Part shown: one piece after another, positions 48,401-60,000 of the stretch
Position numbering within the stretch: position 1 is the first letter of the stretch
Layout: the number at the start of each line of letters is the position of its first letter
Assembly (NCBI GenBank): GCA_950295325.1
Contig: OX485805.1
Coordinates: forward strand, 35,329,501 to 35,389,500
DNA: 60,000 nucleotides
Direction: 5' to 3'
DNA from: Polytrichum commune
Taxonomy: Eukaryota; Streptophyta; Polytrichopsida; Polytrichales; Polytrichaceae
The notes under the pieces: model-generated
Seen by the model: the letters and a program-made list of their open reading frames with translations, nothing else
What the model was told of the DNA's origin: nothing
Database searches by the model: none
Program-made: the position numbers and the translations under genes

Positions 48401-51400
48401 TCGCCATAATGTAGATGAGTCTTTATTGAATGGTTCTATTTCCCTATCAGCCTACTTCTTCTACCAGGATATGAAACCTGCCATCAGTACGAGATGTTTA
48501 GCAAATCCAAATTGCAGCCATAGCCACTTTCCTCATAATATTTGGAGCTCTGACATGAGTATCTTAGTCATTATGCAAGTGAACTTGATTTTTATGCTCA
48601 TTAGATGGTCATATAGGTCCTCCCTCAATTGTGTTGACATTGAGTTTAGAATGGTTATCATATTTTGAGCATGTAGTTCTTAGATTTCTTTCAACACGTG
48701 TCTTTATGGTAACCATTCTTGGACCCACACCTACCGCTCATATTTAGGTGGACCTTCAAGAGAAGCAACTGAATTAGGCATGCCTATCTTATTTGTACAA
48801 GGTAGATGATGCTAAACCATCACTTTAAGTGCTAAGCATAGATATATTTATAAGATTTGTGATGTTTGAAGTGAATCTTGTTGGCAAGTGATAAGGGATT
48901 CCTTGGTTGTTTCATCTTGCATCCCTCTTGCTTGGACCTTGGAATATAGTGTCATAATATTGAAACTTACTAGAGTATTAATGAAGACAACAACTTATAT
49001 GAGAATCAGTGAAGACCCAAGGAATGCATAAGGTAGGAAGGAAAGGAGAGAGACAAGAGACTTGGGAGATAGGAATGGAAGTAGGAGGAGAGGAGGGCAG
49101 GGAAGATGGGGGAGGGGGAGGGGGAGGGAAAGTAGATATATTGAAGTTGTTTTTGTTGGACTATAAGTGGTCGTTTTTCCAATGAATTGGAATGTCTATA
49201 GAATTCTCTTTATCTAAATATTAATGGGATATTGTTAATGTGGGTCCATTATTGAAAGTAGGTGATATCGAGCGCTTGAAATTTGTAGATGGTCTACGGA
49301 CTAGATAATTGGCAAGATCTAGAGAGTGGATGATGAGCCGCGAGTCATCAACCAATTTGAGTTGGTTCTCAATCATAACCAATTAGCTCATGAAGAGAAT
49401 TTGAAAATCAAGGATGATATCTCACCTCCATGGATGAAAATGTGTGATGAGTTCTAATAATCCTTCTGATCTTGGCTGAACGATCAATTATGTTGGTGAA
49501 GTCCACAAAGTGCCAGCTACAAATTAATGTTTTGTTTCATTCGGGTTGATTGTGATGAATGCAGTGCTTGCCATCGAGACCATCAAGTTGGATTTAAATC
49601 TGAGCGATTGGACTGGAGATCCATGTCTCCCAAGTCCTTACGAATGGCTCACTTGTAGCATTGTCGCCAATACAAGCCACCCCAGCATTCTTAAAATGTA
49701 TGTCAACTTTCTATCGTCTATCTACAAGTTTTTCTCTAAACATCTTTCATTTCAGTTTCATTAATGATCAACATTTTATATGACAATTCTGCTTATTTTG
49801 ATGTGTGTCACTTATTACATGAGAATTTTAAAATCATGCATGATCAATGGTTGATGTCTATGTGGCAGGAACCTCTCAAGCTATGGCCTTGTAGGAACAA
49901 TACCACTTGAAATCAGCCAACTGACGAATCTCACAAGCTTGTATGCAACCACATGACATCACCTCTCAACCTCCAAAACAATCAATTTTTTTTTTTTTTT
50001 TTTTTTTTCTAAGTAATGAAAAACAAAGAAATTAAGTTAAGTTACAAGAAAAACACCAAAGTGAATGCAAAGTAAAGTGCAAATTAGAGTGGCCTTCATA
50101 ACTTATTTTATAGTAGCAAGTTTCTCATGCCATCTGTCATGATCTTTGTGATTGCAACATTATTTACGTGGGAACTATATGATGCATAATGTAATAATTA
50201 GTCCACTTTGTAATGGTTGGAGCTAACCTTGAGATTGTATAGGCCCAAGAGATTGACGAGCCTATTTGTCAAGGTAGAAGTTGATTCGTTAAGTAATAAA
50301 CCCACTGTTATGTTATGGCTAGTAGTAGCCTTAAGGTTGTATAGTTGGAGGTGATAGCTATTAATAAGTTAATTTTGTCAAATTCATTACGTTGGTAGAT
50401 TTTGCAAGCTTTTGCAAGTTGGGCAAGACATGTACTTTGGGATTCGTTTGTAAGGTAGATGGTTCCTAAATGGTTACTCTAGTTGACTGGCCCACTTCTC
50501 ATAGGGTACGAAACACGTGATTAGTACAAGATGGCTAGCAAATTCAAACTAAGGCCATAGTTTCTTTTCTCATAATCTTTGGTGCTCATATGAATATCTT
50601 TATCATTATCAAAGTGAAGATTCTTGTGTTCAGTAAATGGTCATATAAGTCCCCCCAATTATAATGATTATTAAACTTGAAATGATTATCATATTCTTAT
50701 GAGCACGTAGTCCAATCTTGTTTACAGACATGTCTCTTTTTGTATCCGTTATTGGAGCCGCACCTCACCACATGCCACTGAAATATAGGCGTCCGATTAA
50801 GGTGAGTAATCAAATTAGGCACGTCTTCCTTAGGTAGCGATATGATACTTACAATTGTTTTCAATTGCATGTGTACAGGGCACTCGATCACAATGCATTG
50901 ACAGGGCCTATCCCAAACATCAGTGGACTGACTTCTCTGGAGAAATTGTAAAATTAGACCAACTTCATGCTTTTCTGGAAATTGCATCATCACTGTCATA
51001 TTTGTGTAATTAGTCAGTGTGAGCAAATAAATCATGAGAGGAAATCAACTGGCTCCAAGAATCTCAGTACTTACTGCTTTGTATGTCACTACATTTACCA
51101 CAAAATTAACAGATTGATTCATTCTTGCTCTTGTGTTTTGTGTTACCAGGGACTTGCAAAACAATAATTTAAGTGGACCCATCCCAGAATGGTTGGCGTC
51201 AATGACAAATTTGACGGAATTGTGAGTTCACATGATACACCTCACCTTCACACTTTGATCTTCGAGTTCCTGTAATTTTTGAGCAGATGCTAATATTTGT
51301 TTTTTCGCGACAGAATTTTGTAAAGTTATCCAAGGGACATGTAATTCATTATTCTGCGTGTATGGGGTGATGGGTGACCAATTTTGAACAAACTCACCGG

Positions 51401-54400
51401 CATCAAACAACAATCATGCAGATCTTCACGCACAATTTCAACTTTAGAGTCTGAGTTGTTTGTTGATATGATGATTCTTCTTCTCATGCTTATGCGCCAT
51501 ACTCTAAAACTTGATACATTCCGATCTCCACACTAATACTGTTTGGGAACCAGGTTTTTGCAGAACAACAATTTTAGTGGAACGATACCAGCCGTTCTCC
51601 TCAACAAGACTGAACCTTTCAATTTCATGTAAAATTCTGACCATGAAGTACATCAGTTTCAACAATCAAGGAAACGTGTTTTTCCTTAGTATACTCCAAT
51701 TCAACTGTTCGTTATTATGCCTAGAGAAACATATCAACCTACATTAAGTTCTTCACTAAGTTGGTCAAATAAACGGTTTCTTTGCCACAAGAACTTTAGC
51801 AACATGGATAGCACTGATCTGGTTAGCATATGCACTTGACATTCTTTTTTTGTCTTTTGATCTTTTATATGGTTTCTGTCTTCAGTTTATTGTGTGATTA
51901 TGAGAACCGTCAAGTCTCATGCTGTCAAAAACTTGATAAAAATGAATATTGTGTAACTGAAACAAGATTGAGAAAAGAACGACCACCTACACAAACTGTG
52001 TATGCTGCAGTGGCGACCTATATATACCAAATGAATGGTTCGGAGTACATTGGTAGATTTTGCATAGCCATTTTTTCATGGTTATCAAACAGTATCTTAA
52101 AGTCTTGAGTTAATTCTTGGTCGTGTTCTACTCTCCAGGTATGGTGGAAATCCGTTGCTTATTGGTCCAACGAATGGTACTCAAACATCCTCCAAGAAGT
52201 CAAATACTGGCACCATAATCGGTGTAGTTCTTGGAGCTTTGATTTTCATCATCCTTTTGTGTGTTGTTGGAGTATATTTCCTCTATCGTCAGAGAAAAAA
52301 GGACGTTAAGAATCATCAAGGTGCAATTGGTATGGGTTGGAAAAGCAATCAGCCAAATGGTACGTTAAATCCAGCCTTGGGTGCATCCACACTAGATTTG
52401 AGTGTCTAAAAGTATGCATGGGTGTGTGCATTTCCTTTCTCATTACTAGTTTTATAGAAGTAGTGTCAACGTCGATAACGAGTTGCAAGTGAGTTTTAAA
52501 TTCACCTATAGGGTTCCTAGAATTGAACTAAATGATTGAAGAACTTGGTTGTTGTCATTCCTCTCTCCATATATGTCTCATACATTGTCACGTTAGCCGT
52601 GAAGATGACTTTTGTCATTTGATAAATTCATTTATGTTAGATTATGATAGAGCATTTGGTAACTTCAACCTTGGTGTTAACTTTTGCAATAACATGTGAT
52701 ACATTGCCATTAGCATGGTGGAGGTAAAAATATAACAAGAAGAATGTGGGTATAACATGACATTATTTAGCAAATGATAGAGGATTCCAATCTATTTTTA
52801 GTGGGTCGGTAGAGCTTTGATAGTTGATTGTGTTAAGTATTGCAAGTTGCAACAGTTTCAAATTGAATCTATAGCCTGTGGTGGGCCGTTTAGGAATAAC
52901 AAACCATGATTCCACATAAATTTCCGACCCCATGGAATTGTGGGACACTACTGAATAATGTTATGAATGTAGAAACTCGGTCGGAAAGGCTTGCAAATAT
53001 TTGAATTTAAAAGTCATAATGAAGCATGTCAAAATGGAGCCGCATGTGATATGACCAATCATAGAACCTAAGGTTTAATTGTTATTGTTCTTTGGCTTGA
53101 ATGACCTATGTTGTATCTTAGTCAAATAAGAGCTTTGGGGCATAGCTCCCAAATCTTTCGTTCTCATTCCTTGATAGCAAACAATGACTTGCAACCGCAT
53201 AATTGTTGTGTATAATCATTCACCTCCATTCTAAATTCTTGTAATATGTTGTTATTAATAATAGATGGAGAGAAAACTCAAGCAAATCAAGGAAATCCAA
53301 CTATTTTGGCAAAATCATATTCACTTGCTGAGGTGGTTACTGCTACCAAGAACTTCAAATCTCCAATTGGAGATGGTTCGGGTTTGCGACCTGTATACCT
53401 TGGCAAATTGGCGAATGGGAAAGAAGTTGCCGTGAAGGTGTTCTCTAAGGCTCTAAGACAACATGGACTATCGCAATTTTCAACTGAGGTAAATTTCAAA
53501 ATCCATACTTGTACTTTAAAACATTCGTAAGTTTCATCACTAATCACTTTGAGTACTAAATGATTGATTTAAGATGTGAAATTTCTATATCAATCAAGAA
53601 CATCTTTTGCAAAATGTGTTTATGGATGATGCAGATTGATGTATTATCACGGGTGTACCATAAACATTTAGTGGCGTTGGTGGGATATTGTCAAGAACAT
53701 GACAAACAAATAGTGATATATGAGTACATGCCAAAAGGCTCATTGCGTGACCTTCTCTATGGTACATATCAAACCCCTTGTAGGAATTCTAAATACGTAT
53801 TCAATCTAAAGTCTTTAGTTCATTGGCATTTTGTAGATGTTGGATTGCAATTCCTCCAATGAATATCTTACATAAGTTTAGTTTTATTGATTGATTTTGA
53901 GAATGATAATGTGCAGCAAAAGAAGAAAATTTGAACTGGAGGACACGTTTGAATATTGCTTTTGATGCCTCACAAGGTAAATCATGTACAATTATGAAAT
54001 ATCAAGTGCATATATTCCTCATTCTTTGTGTGTGGCACTTGCTTATCTTGATTCACATAACTCTAGAATTTCTTACATGTAGAATTGATTTGGCAGGTTT
54101 GGACTATCTACATAGTGGGTGCCACCCATCCATAATTCATCGAAACATCAAAAACACCACTATCTTACTTGACAACAAAATGGTTGCCAAACTTTCAAAC
54201 TTTGGACTTTCGAGAGAAACGCCACTAGAAGGCGACCCTCATGTTTCAACTATTGTTTTGGGAACAACTGGGTATCTTGATCCTGAGTATGATTCTACCT
54301 TTTACAACTTTTTTGTCCAATTACTCATCCAAGTTTGCTTAGAACCAACCCATTAATTCAATATTTGCTACAAATAATGTGTTATTAAAAAATGTGTGTG

Positions 54401-55374
54401 TTTTCTCAACCCCCCAAAAAATTTGTGTGGCATACATTCTAACTCACGTAGATATAACTTATGTAAATTTGTATGTGAGTCATTTGCATCTCATTTGCTA
54501 GATGGTCACTTTAGAGTTCCTCTCAAATTACATTTCTAGATCCAACTTTCTAAAGTGTAAAAGGGTTTGGGATGTAACATAACCACTTGTACAAACTAAC
54601 TGCATGAATTAGTCGAGCAAGTTATCAATAGGATTTGATAGTTTCTAACAAAGTTGAAAGTTAGTAGTTAGTAGCCAAGTAAAAGGTCAAGCAACACTCT
54701 AAGCATCCAACATCAACTATCCAATGGGGACAATGTTGATGTGCTTGAAATTAATAACCTCATTATTTGATTGTTTACACATGTTTGCAGATATGCTCTC
54801 ACTCAACATCTTACTACAAAAAGCGATGTGTACAGTTTTGGTGTTGTTTGTTTGGAGTTGTTGACAGGACATGCACCATTCGATTCAGCACAACCAAATC
54901 GCTTTGATGGAAATATCTGTGATTGGGTAAGTCTTCCTTGATTTGGAAAACAAAGAAATAAATGGATTGATTGCCTACCACCGTTCAGTTTGTGATATTC
55001 ACACGCGTTTCGCATCACACTTACGCATTCAACTATTTAATTGTACAGACAATTGTTTCAAAATTATATTTTGATCATGTGTTTGGCATGTCAAATAGGT
55101 TCGAAACAATCTCCAAGGGGGCAACATGGACGTAATTATGAGTCCTGCCATTAAAGCCTCGACTCCAAATCGCACTGCATTGTGGAAGTTTGCGGACATC
55201 GCAATGGAATGTGTGGAACCAAAAGGTCAACATAGGCCAACAATGGCTCATGTTGTACAAGAGATTCGAATTGCAATCAACATAGAAGAAGGTCCACCAT
55301 CATCAATTGAACACCCTCGTGACTCCTCCAAAGTGGATATGCTTCATCCTACATCTATGATGACCACGACATAG
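42383..55374 (+). CDS. Malectin-like LRR receptor-like kinase with a predicted pseudokinase domain, 15 exons
   Basis: Exons: 42383-42497, 46264-46843, 47590-48116, 49565-49697, 49869-49940, 50879-50947, 51150-51221, 51554-51628, 52139-52359, 53265-53488, 53635-53761, 53917-53976, 54097-54286, 54791-54926, 55099-55374. They sum to 2,877 nt (958 aa) with every GT-AG junction in phase. Signal peptide about 1-35; malectin-like domain about 39-405 (opens WINIDCG, RYPDD across exons 2/3); juxtadomain WTGDPC; four LRRs about 448-547, roughly one per exon (SGPIP, SGTIP); membrane segment 573-597; kinase about 652-905. Lys679 and Glu696 are present, but catalytic HRD is HRN (Asn775), the loop Asn is Thr780 and DFG is NFG (Asn793); the Gly-rich loop is also irregular. 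The family comprises plasma-membrane receptors in immunity and symbiosis; the ligand is unknown. The ATG has good context (CGACCATGG). The exon 9 donor is uncertain (52320, 52329 or 52359, all in frame). Confidence 0.9.
42655..42780 (-). repeat. Dispersed repeat family G, copy 2 (intron 1)
   Basis: This is the complement of 24590-24715, within intron 1 of the receptor kinase gene. Confidence 0.55.
43742..44025. mobile_element. TIR element, family E copy 4 (intron 1)
   Basis: The ends are CACTAAATA and its complement TATTTAGTG, each with a second CACTAAAT-type word about 20 bp inside. TA lies on both sides, which could be a TA target duplication or part of the terminus. No coding capacity. 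Confidence 0.5.
44568..44710 (+). repeat. Structured dispersed repeat family F, copy 2 (intron 1)
   Basis: This matches 39298-39450. The outer CATCAAG/CTTGATG pairing and the inner TAGCCTCT...AGAGACTA hairpin are kept, with one mismatch in the inner stem. Confidence 0.5.
44757..45676 (+). mobile_element. Dispersed repeat family D, copy 3, interrupted (intron 1)
   Basis: The 5' part (44757-44865) and 3' part (about 45400-45676) match the 22633 and 37965 copies. About 530 bp of unrelated sequence separates them, and a (TG)n tract lies at 45461-45496. The right end is cut off by the element starting at 45677. Confidence 0.6.
45461..45496. repeat. (TG)n microsatellite
   Basis: About 18 TG units inside the interrupted family D copy. 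Confidence 0.9.
45677..46210 (+). mobile_element. Family H MITE, left copy (intron 1)
   Basis: The 534-bp element has termini CCCCCTTCCCACTTAACTTT and, on the other strand, CCCCCTTCCCACCTGACTTT. It matches the complement of 46905-47445 along its whole length, for example TATCTAGTCCCGAGCCTAGT, GACCCTCCCATCGGTAC and GAACATGTGTGAAAACTACT. It ends 53 nt before exon 2. Confidence 0.8.
46905..47445 (-). mobile_element. Family H MITE, right copy (intron 2), inverted
   Basis: This is the inverted partner of 45677-46210. It begins about 61 nt after the exon 2 donor. The exon 2 reading frame runs on into it and stops at 47037-47039, so retention of intron 2 would end translation there. Boundaries are good to a few bases. 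Confidence 0.8.
48450..48780 (+). mobile_element. Dispersed repeat family D, variant 2 (intron 3)
   Basis: This shares TTTAGCAAATCCAAATTGCA-type, GGTCATATAGGTCCTCCC and ACACGTGTCTTTATGGT words with other family D copies and closely parallels 50490-50810. Confidence 0.5.
49108..49128 (+). other. Candidate G-quadruplex motif (intron 3)
   Basis: Four G runs of three to five separated by single A lie on the sense strand of intron 3, after a purine-rich stretch from about 49020. Confidence 0.6.
49986..50008. repeat. Poly(T) tract of 23 bases (intron 5)
   Basis: This homopolymer lies shortly after the exon 5 donor. It may be the tail of a minus-strand retroposed copy or simple slippage. Confidence 0.8.
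50490..50810 (+). mobile_element. Dispersed repeat family D, variant 2 (intron 5)
   Basis: This matches 48450-48780 and the complement of 36105-36410, including CACGTGATTAGTACAAGATG-like and GTCATATAAGTCCCCCCAAT words. Confidence 0.55.
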
Positions 55375-55505
55375 GATCCGTTCACATCCTTCAGTTATGG
55401 CAAGGTAGACATGTACATAGTAATATTCTGGTTCCATACCCGTACCATATATGTACATTATAATTAGTGATGTGTTTCCCCCCCCTCCCCCCTAAAATCC
55501 CAACA

Positions 55506-55511
55506 AATAAA
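55506..55511 (+). terminator. Candidate poly(A) signal of the receptor kinase gene
   Basis: AATAAA lies 132 nt after the stop codon, in AT-rich sequence suitable for a plant 3' end. Confidence 0.5.
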
Positions 55512-58500
55512 AGATTGAAAATCTTTGTTCCCATGTGTACACAAACACTACTTCATAAATAAGGATGATGTGTGTTGTTATGTTCATTGAGTTGTTTCAC
55601 TTTGGTCAAGTGGATGGATTCGAAATATATCGGTTAGGTGAGAAAAATTCAAGTGAAAAATTGAACCATCAATCAAATGGCTTCACCAATCATTATCTAG
55701 GGATACGTGCCAATGGACTTGGAAATGTTGGACCATGTTGAGGATATTTGAGCTCATTATCACCAATATTTTCACCTTGCAAATGGTGTAACTATTTGAT
55801 TTTCAACATGCCATTTTTATACATCTTCTACTATATTTCAACCTATTATTGTAAGGGTTGCCGTGTAAGCAACTCAACATAAAAGTGTGAGCATTGATTC
55901 AACAAACCTTTAAGAAAGTATCAATGAGCAATCTCATAATTTATCTGCTACAAGTACAAGAGAAAATGTTCACCTCTTAGATAATCATTAAATGCTCATC
56001 AAATCCCAAGCTTGTCTTTTTGAAGCAATTTGTGTATATTTACAAATAGGCCAATGTGTACCTCTAGTCGTTCTTGTCAGCATTTTATGTATGGTGCATT
56101 GTATGACGACTAATATTAAAATTAAGTTACATATGTTGTGAGTGTTAGTCAATCTCAAAAAACCGAATGATAAATAATGTTAGTATAACTTTGACCCGTG
56201 TTAACTACTAGCACATAAGGGTGAGTATTTCATCCACGTTAGAAACTAAGATGGACACACCATTTTGATTACATATTTGCGCCATCCATGTAAACTCATT
56301 CATCATGATAAAAGAGCTCTTATAAAAACTTGTCCCTCATAAGTTCGTGGTTGATTCAATCCAACTTGTAGGTCCCATTACAACATTTTCACTGTCCAAA
56401 TGGATGAATTTACAAGCATTTAACAAACCGGGGTCATAGAATGCTTGTGAAGTAGACAATGTAAATGGAAGGGATGCAAGTGCAAATCTCGGGGGGATCA
56501 CATTCCCTTACATTTTGTAACCACGTGCGATTATGGGGTATTTAATGGGGGGATATTTATGCACCTCTCAATATTTTTTCCCTCCCTATTTGTAGATATA
56601 AAGCTACTTTGAAATATTTTATAGCACCCTATATTTATTTGTAATTGTTTAGAGAGGCTAATTTTTGGAACTTTTTAAAAAAAAATAAATCGTACAAGTA
56701 CCAAATAGTGAATGGAATTCTATAGCATTGCAAAATCGACTATGTGAGCAACAAACATTCCATACCATCCATCTTGTCATTCAATCGGTTTCAATTAGTT
56801 ATACCAATGCTAAACCATTCAAAGTGCCATTCAAAACACAACCAATAGCACCTGGATATTGGTTAAAAATTTACCAACAAACATGGAGATAACAAAATAT
56901 ACAAGCTAACATAGACAAGTTATAAACGCAGATAGAACAAAACAAGTAATACAATCAATTGTTATAAGACATAAAATTTTGCACAACTATCTACTCCAAA
57001 AACAAAAGTTTGCATCAAAATGAAATAAAGCTAAATACAAAAATTGAAAACATTTACTTCGATTGTGTTCACAAACACATTCAACCTTGTACCAAATATT
57101 TACAATGTGAAGGGTTATAATATAACTATGCACCCTCCAATACATTTCAAGGTACATGTCAATATCTTTTACAATATCATGATAAGACTAAAATTTTTGG
57201 AGAGGTTTAATACCAATGATGACAAATAACTAAAACTAATTGTTGGCATGAGGCGGACACACGGGTAGATCACTTAGTGCATTTTAAAAACGACGTGCGG
57301 CATAATATAGAGAGGATTAAAATCATTTGAAATAAAAGTTATAAAGGGATTTCAAATAATGAAGGGGCCATTAAATGTAGACAATCCCATTATAAGTAAG
57401 TTAGATGGACATAAAACGTGGGCCATTATTTTTTTGTAAAATTAATATAGGGGCTGAAGATAAGGATCCTAGAAGGTAATATGTTTAGTATGGTATGTAA
57501 ATGGATTTAGGACTCACGGGGATAGATGATAATTGGGATTTCCGTCTGTCCAAAAATGAATGAAAAGGGAACGCGCCGTTGTTGGGGTCATCTTCCCCAC
57601 GCCCGTTTATTACTTAAAAGGAATATAGAGTACAAAAAATTGCAGTGACTTGGACAATATAAGTAATGGAAGGGTGCAAACAAATGAACCATTTTTTAAA
57701 TTTAAGTAGTTATAGGGAGGCTTTAATTCAGCCCTTGAAGGTAAATAGCCCCAAAACAAAAAACCCCCAACTGCACGTGGTGCACAAAAATGCCTTAGAG
57801 TGATCTACCCGTGGGCGGACAACCCTCAAAGTCTCCAACCACTCCACCACGTCTTCCTCCAAGGCAAAGAGTAATTTTCCGAGTCTAACACGGTGAGATT
57901 GCCAAATGTTGTAGTGCACCATCGATCACCTACAAATGGTTGTTGTAGCAAAATGACAATCAATAGAATGTTGGCATATTTGACACTACTAGCAAGATAA
58001 GTAAGAACAACAACAAAAATTGATGAAGAATGAACCACAAGCCAACCTTAATTCTCATAATTTTATGGCTTGAAAACTAGGTTTTTAGATTTAGATAATT
58101 GAACATGCTCATTCCAAAATTTATACAAGACCAAACAACAACAAAAATGTGCAAATTCAAGGTTTAGGAAAACATAGTACCTAGTTTCTTCCGAATTTGG
58201 ATTGAAAGTTAACTCATCATCTTCATGCATTTAAAATGTCTAACACATGCTTATCACTTCAACCATTCAATACTCATTAATAAATGACATCTTTGAATGA
58301 AGCAAGAGAATCTCATAGATTGAATAATACCTACTAACTTAGAAAACATTTTCTACACCAATCATTCATAATTTATACACTAGAAAAAATATTAGTCATT
58401 TTGTGGTATGGGTATGGGATCACAAACAATATCCTACATCACTATTAATTTCATGTAGATTTTTCAACAAATCCATTCAAGGGTTTCCCATCAATTGAAT

Positions 58501-60000
58501 CAAACTCAAATAAATCCGTCTCCATATCAATTGACATAATCACTGTGCGAATTATGCTACCTACATCAACCCAAATAAAATCCGAGTGGTCATATTTGAA
58601 TTTGAAGTGTCCGGGGATTTTTTTTAATTAATTAATATAGACCATAAAACCGGATCCGGCAATACTTGTTTTTTTTTTACCTTTGTTCACCTCCCGATTA
58701 AGAAGGTTAATAGAATGCATGTAACTTCTCCACCTTGTACCTACATTCTGTCTCATTTTCTAAATTCATCATATACACCACGTGTTCCGGTCAACTCCAT
58801 CGAGGACACATTTAGGTTGCAAATTTTTGGAAGGTCTCTCCCTAGTCCTCCTAACAACTGATTTAACTATAGATAGTTGTCTTACTTCTTTGCATTAAAA
58901 ATACTCCACAATCCATCCCAAGACCCAACAACATTCTTTCTGTAGAAGAATTTGATGAAGCACTGATGTATTCACCATCATCTCATTTTTCTACGCTCAC
59001 ACTCAGGTCTTGTAACTCTTCATCTTTCTACATCTCACACTTAGGAGGGCGTCAGAAATCAATAGCATGTTGTTGAAAAATGTAAAAGGAAACAATCAAG
59101 GACTTGGAGTTTGAAATCGACTCTTACCGCACGAGAGTGGAGCAAGCCGAATCTTCAGCGCGCGTGAAACACCATGTGTGAGTGCTATGGAGCAAAGAAG
59201 AAAGCTCCAAAAAATGTGTCTTACCTACCACCTTTGCGCCACGCTTCACCAACGCAAGACCTCCTACCTAAACGCTTCACTGCCTTCGCGCCACTATGCT
59301 TGCCCAAACCCTAAGCAAACCCAAGGGATGTTGAGAAGTCACAACATTCCTTCCCCCCAAAAAAATTCACAACATTTCCCTCCATACTAACACGTTCTAT
59401 TCAAATTTGAACAAATTTACACAATATTCATCTAAGTAGACAAACCCATTATTATTTTATTGATCCTACTACACACATTTGGGGGGATCCAATATCTATG
59501 ATTTTTTTTTTCTATTGATTACTAAAATGGAGGAATTATTCACCACCATGTTTTACATATAACCATGTAGGGGATATATTTCCAATGCTATGGTACATAG
59601 ATCTAACGAATTTATAAATTTTACCCTCAACGAATTAAATTGAACTTATTTTTGTTTATCTCACGTGGTTTCTAAAATTCCAATAGTCACCTCCCCGAGG
59701 TGCAAATTCATTGACTTCTCATGGAAGGACATTTGGTCATGAGCATGTAGCCACTCGCTATTTGTTGCATGGCATTGAAAGTGTTTGTGGAACACATAGA
59801 GCACATGAACTTCAACCAAATTAAAAATGTCATATTATAAAAAAGCACACTTTACTTATGATATTATAACACTTGAAAATGGAGGTTCATATAAAATATG
59901 ATAGAGACATTGTAATTTTTTTTTCATCAAATCCGAGGGTCAATATCTTAGATGAACAATGTGCTTGTCAATGCCAACCTAAGTGTTGTTGTTGCTAATA
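55512..60000. other. No recognisable gene
   Basis: This is AT-rich sequence with open frames of at most about 70 codons and no recognisable domain. The CT-rich patch at about 59110-59350 has a frame of 70 codons (59178-59390, plus) that matches nothing I know. Confidence 0.55.

Noticed and set aside
50697-51035. 112-codon minus-strand frame whose peptide resembles the frame at 36110-36301
   Set aside because: The similarity comes from two copies of the non-coding repeat family D; the frames differ in length and carry no known domain.
54120-54210. Treating the receptor kinase as a pseudogene because of its lost catalytic residues
   Set aside because: All 15 exons keep frame and GT-AG junctions over 958 codons, which fits a pseudokinase gene better than a decayed one.

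Overview
This is a window of plant nuclear DNA. It is AT-rich and most of it is non-coding. Introns are GT-AG and up to 3.8 kb long. There are many short inverted-repeat elements and microsatellites, and the two genes I can establish belong to plant-specific families. The intronless MEKK1-type kinase and the malectin/LRR receptor kinase fit a land plant, but I cannot name the lineage from sequence alone. I see no bacterial, organellar or viral genes.

Layout. 1-0.7 kb is a GC- and CT-rich block of unknown origin, possibly an LTR remnant. 0.7-30.4 kb has no intact gene and is a graveyard of short non-autonomous elements. At least five families carry GGGC/GAGCC-type termini, and several copies are bounded by TTA or TAA direct repeats, as in PIF/Harbinger MITEs. 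It also holds an 812-bp foldback element, a frameshifted relic of a Myb/SANT-like gene (11.95-12.23 kb), an element with an internal 41-bp repeat array (19.9-20.2 kb), and two 500-bp elements facing each other across a (TC)n tract (21.6-22.6 kb).

30.4-33.4 kb holds an intact MEKK1-clade MAP kinase kinase kinase (692 aa, one uninterrupted coding exon). Its GC-rich leader has upstream start codons. 33.4-41.5 kb is flanking sequence and more repeats.

41.5-55.5 kb holds a 15-exon malectin-like LRR receptor kinase gene. I rebuilt it by hand: 2,877 coding nt, 958 aa, all junction phases consistent. Three 254-bp tandem repeats containing TATA-like motifs lie directly upstream. Its kinase domain keeps the ATP-anchoring Lys but has Asn for both the catalytic Asp and the DFG Asp, and Thr for the catalytic-loop Asn, so it should be a pseudokinase. 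Exon 2 is sandwiched between two inverted copies of a 530-bp element. 55.5-60 kb holds nothing recognisable.

The two genes belong to families that act at different levels of plant surface signalling (receptor-like kinase; MAPKKK). Nothing in the sequence shows that they work together. The most noteworthy observations are the predicted pseudokinase receptor, its repeated promoter segment and the inverted elements around its exon 2. I found no clearly new multi-gene system.
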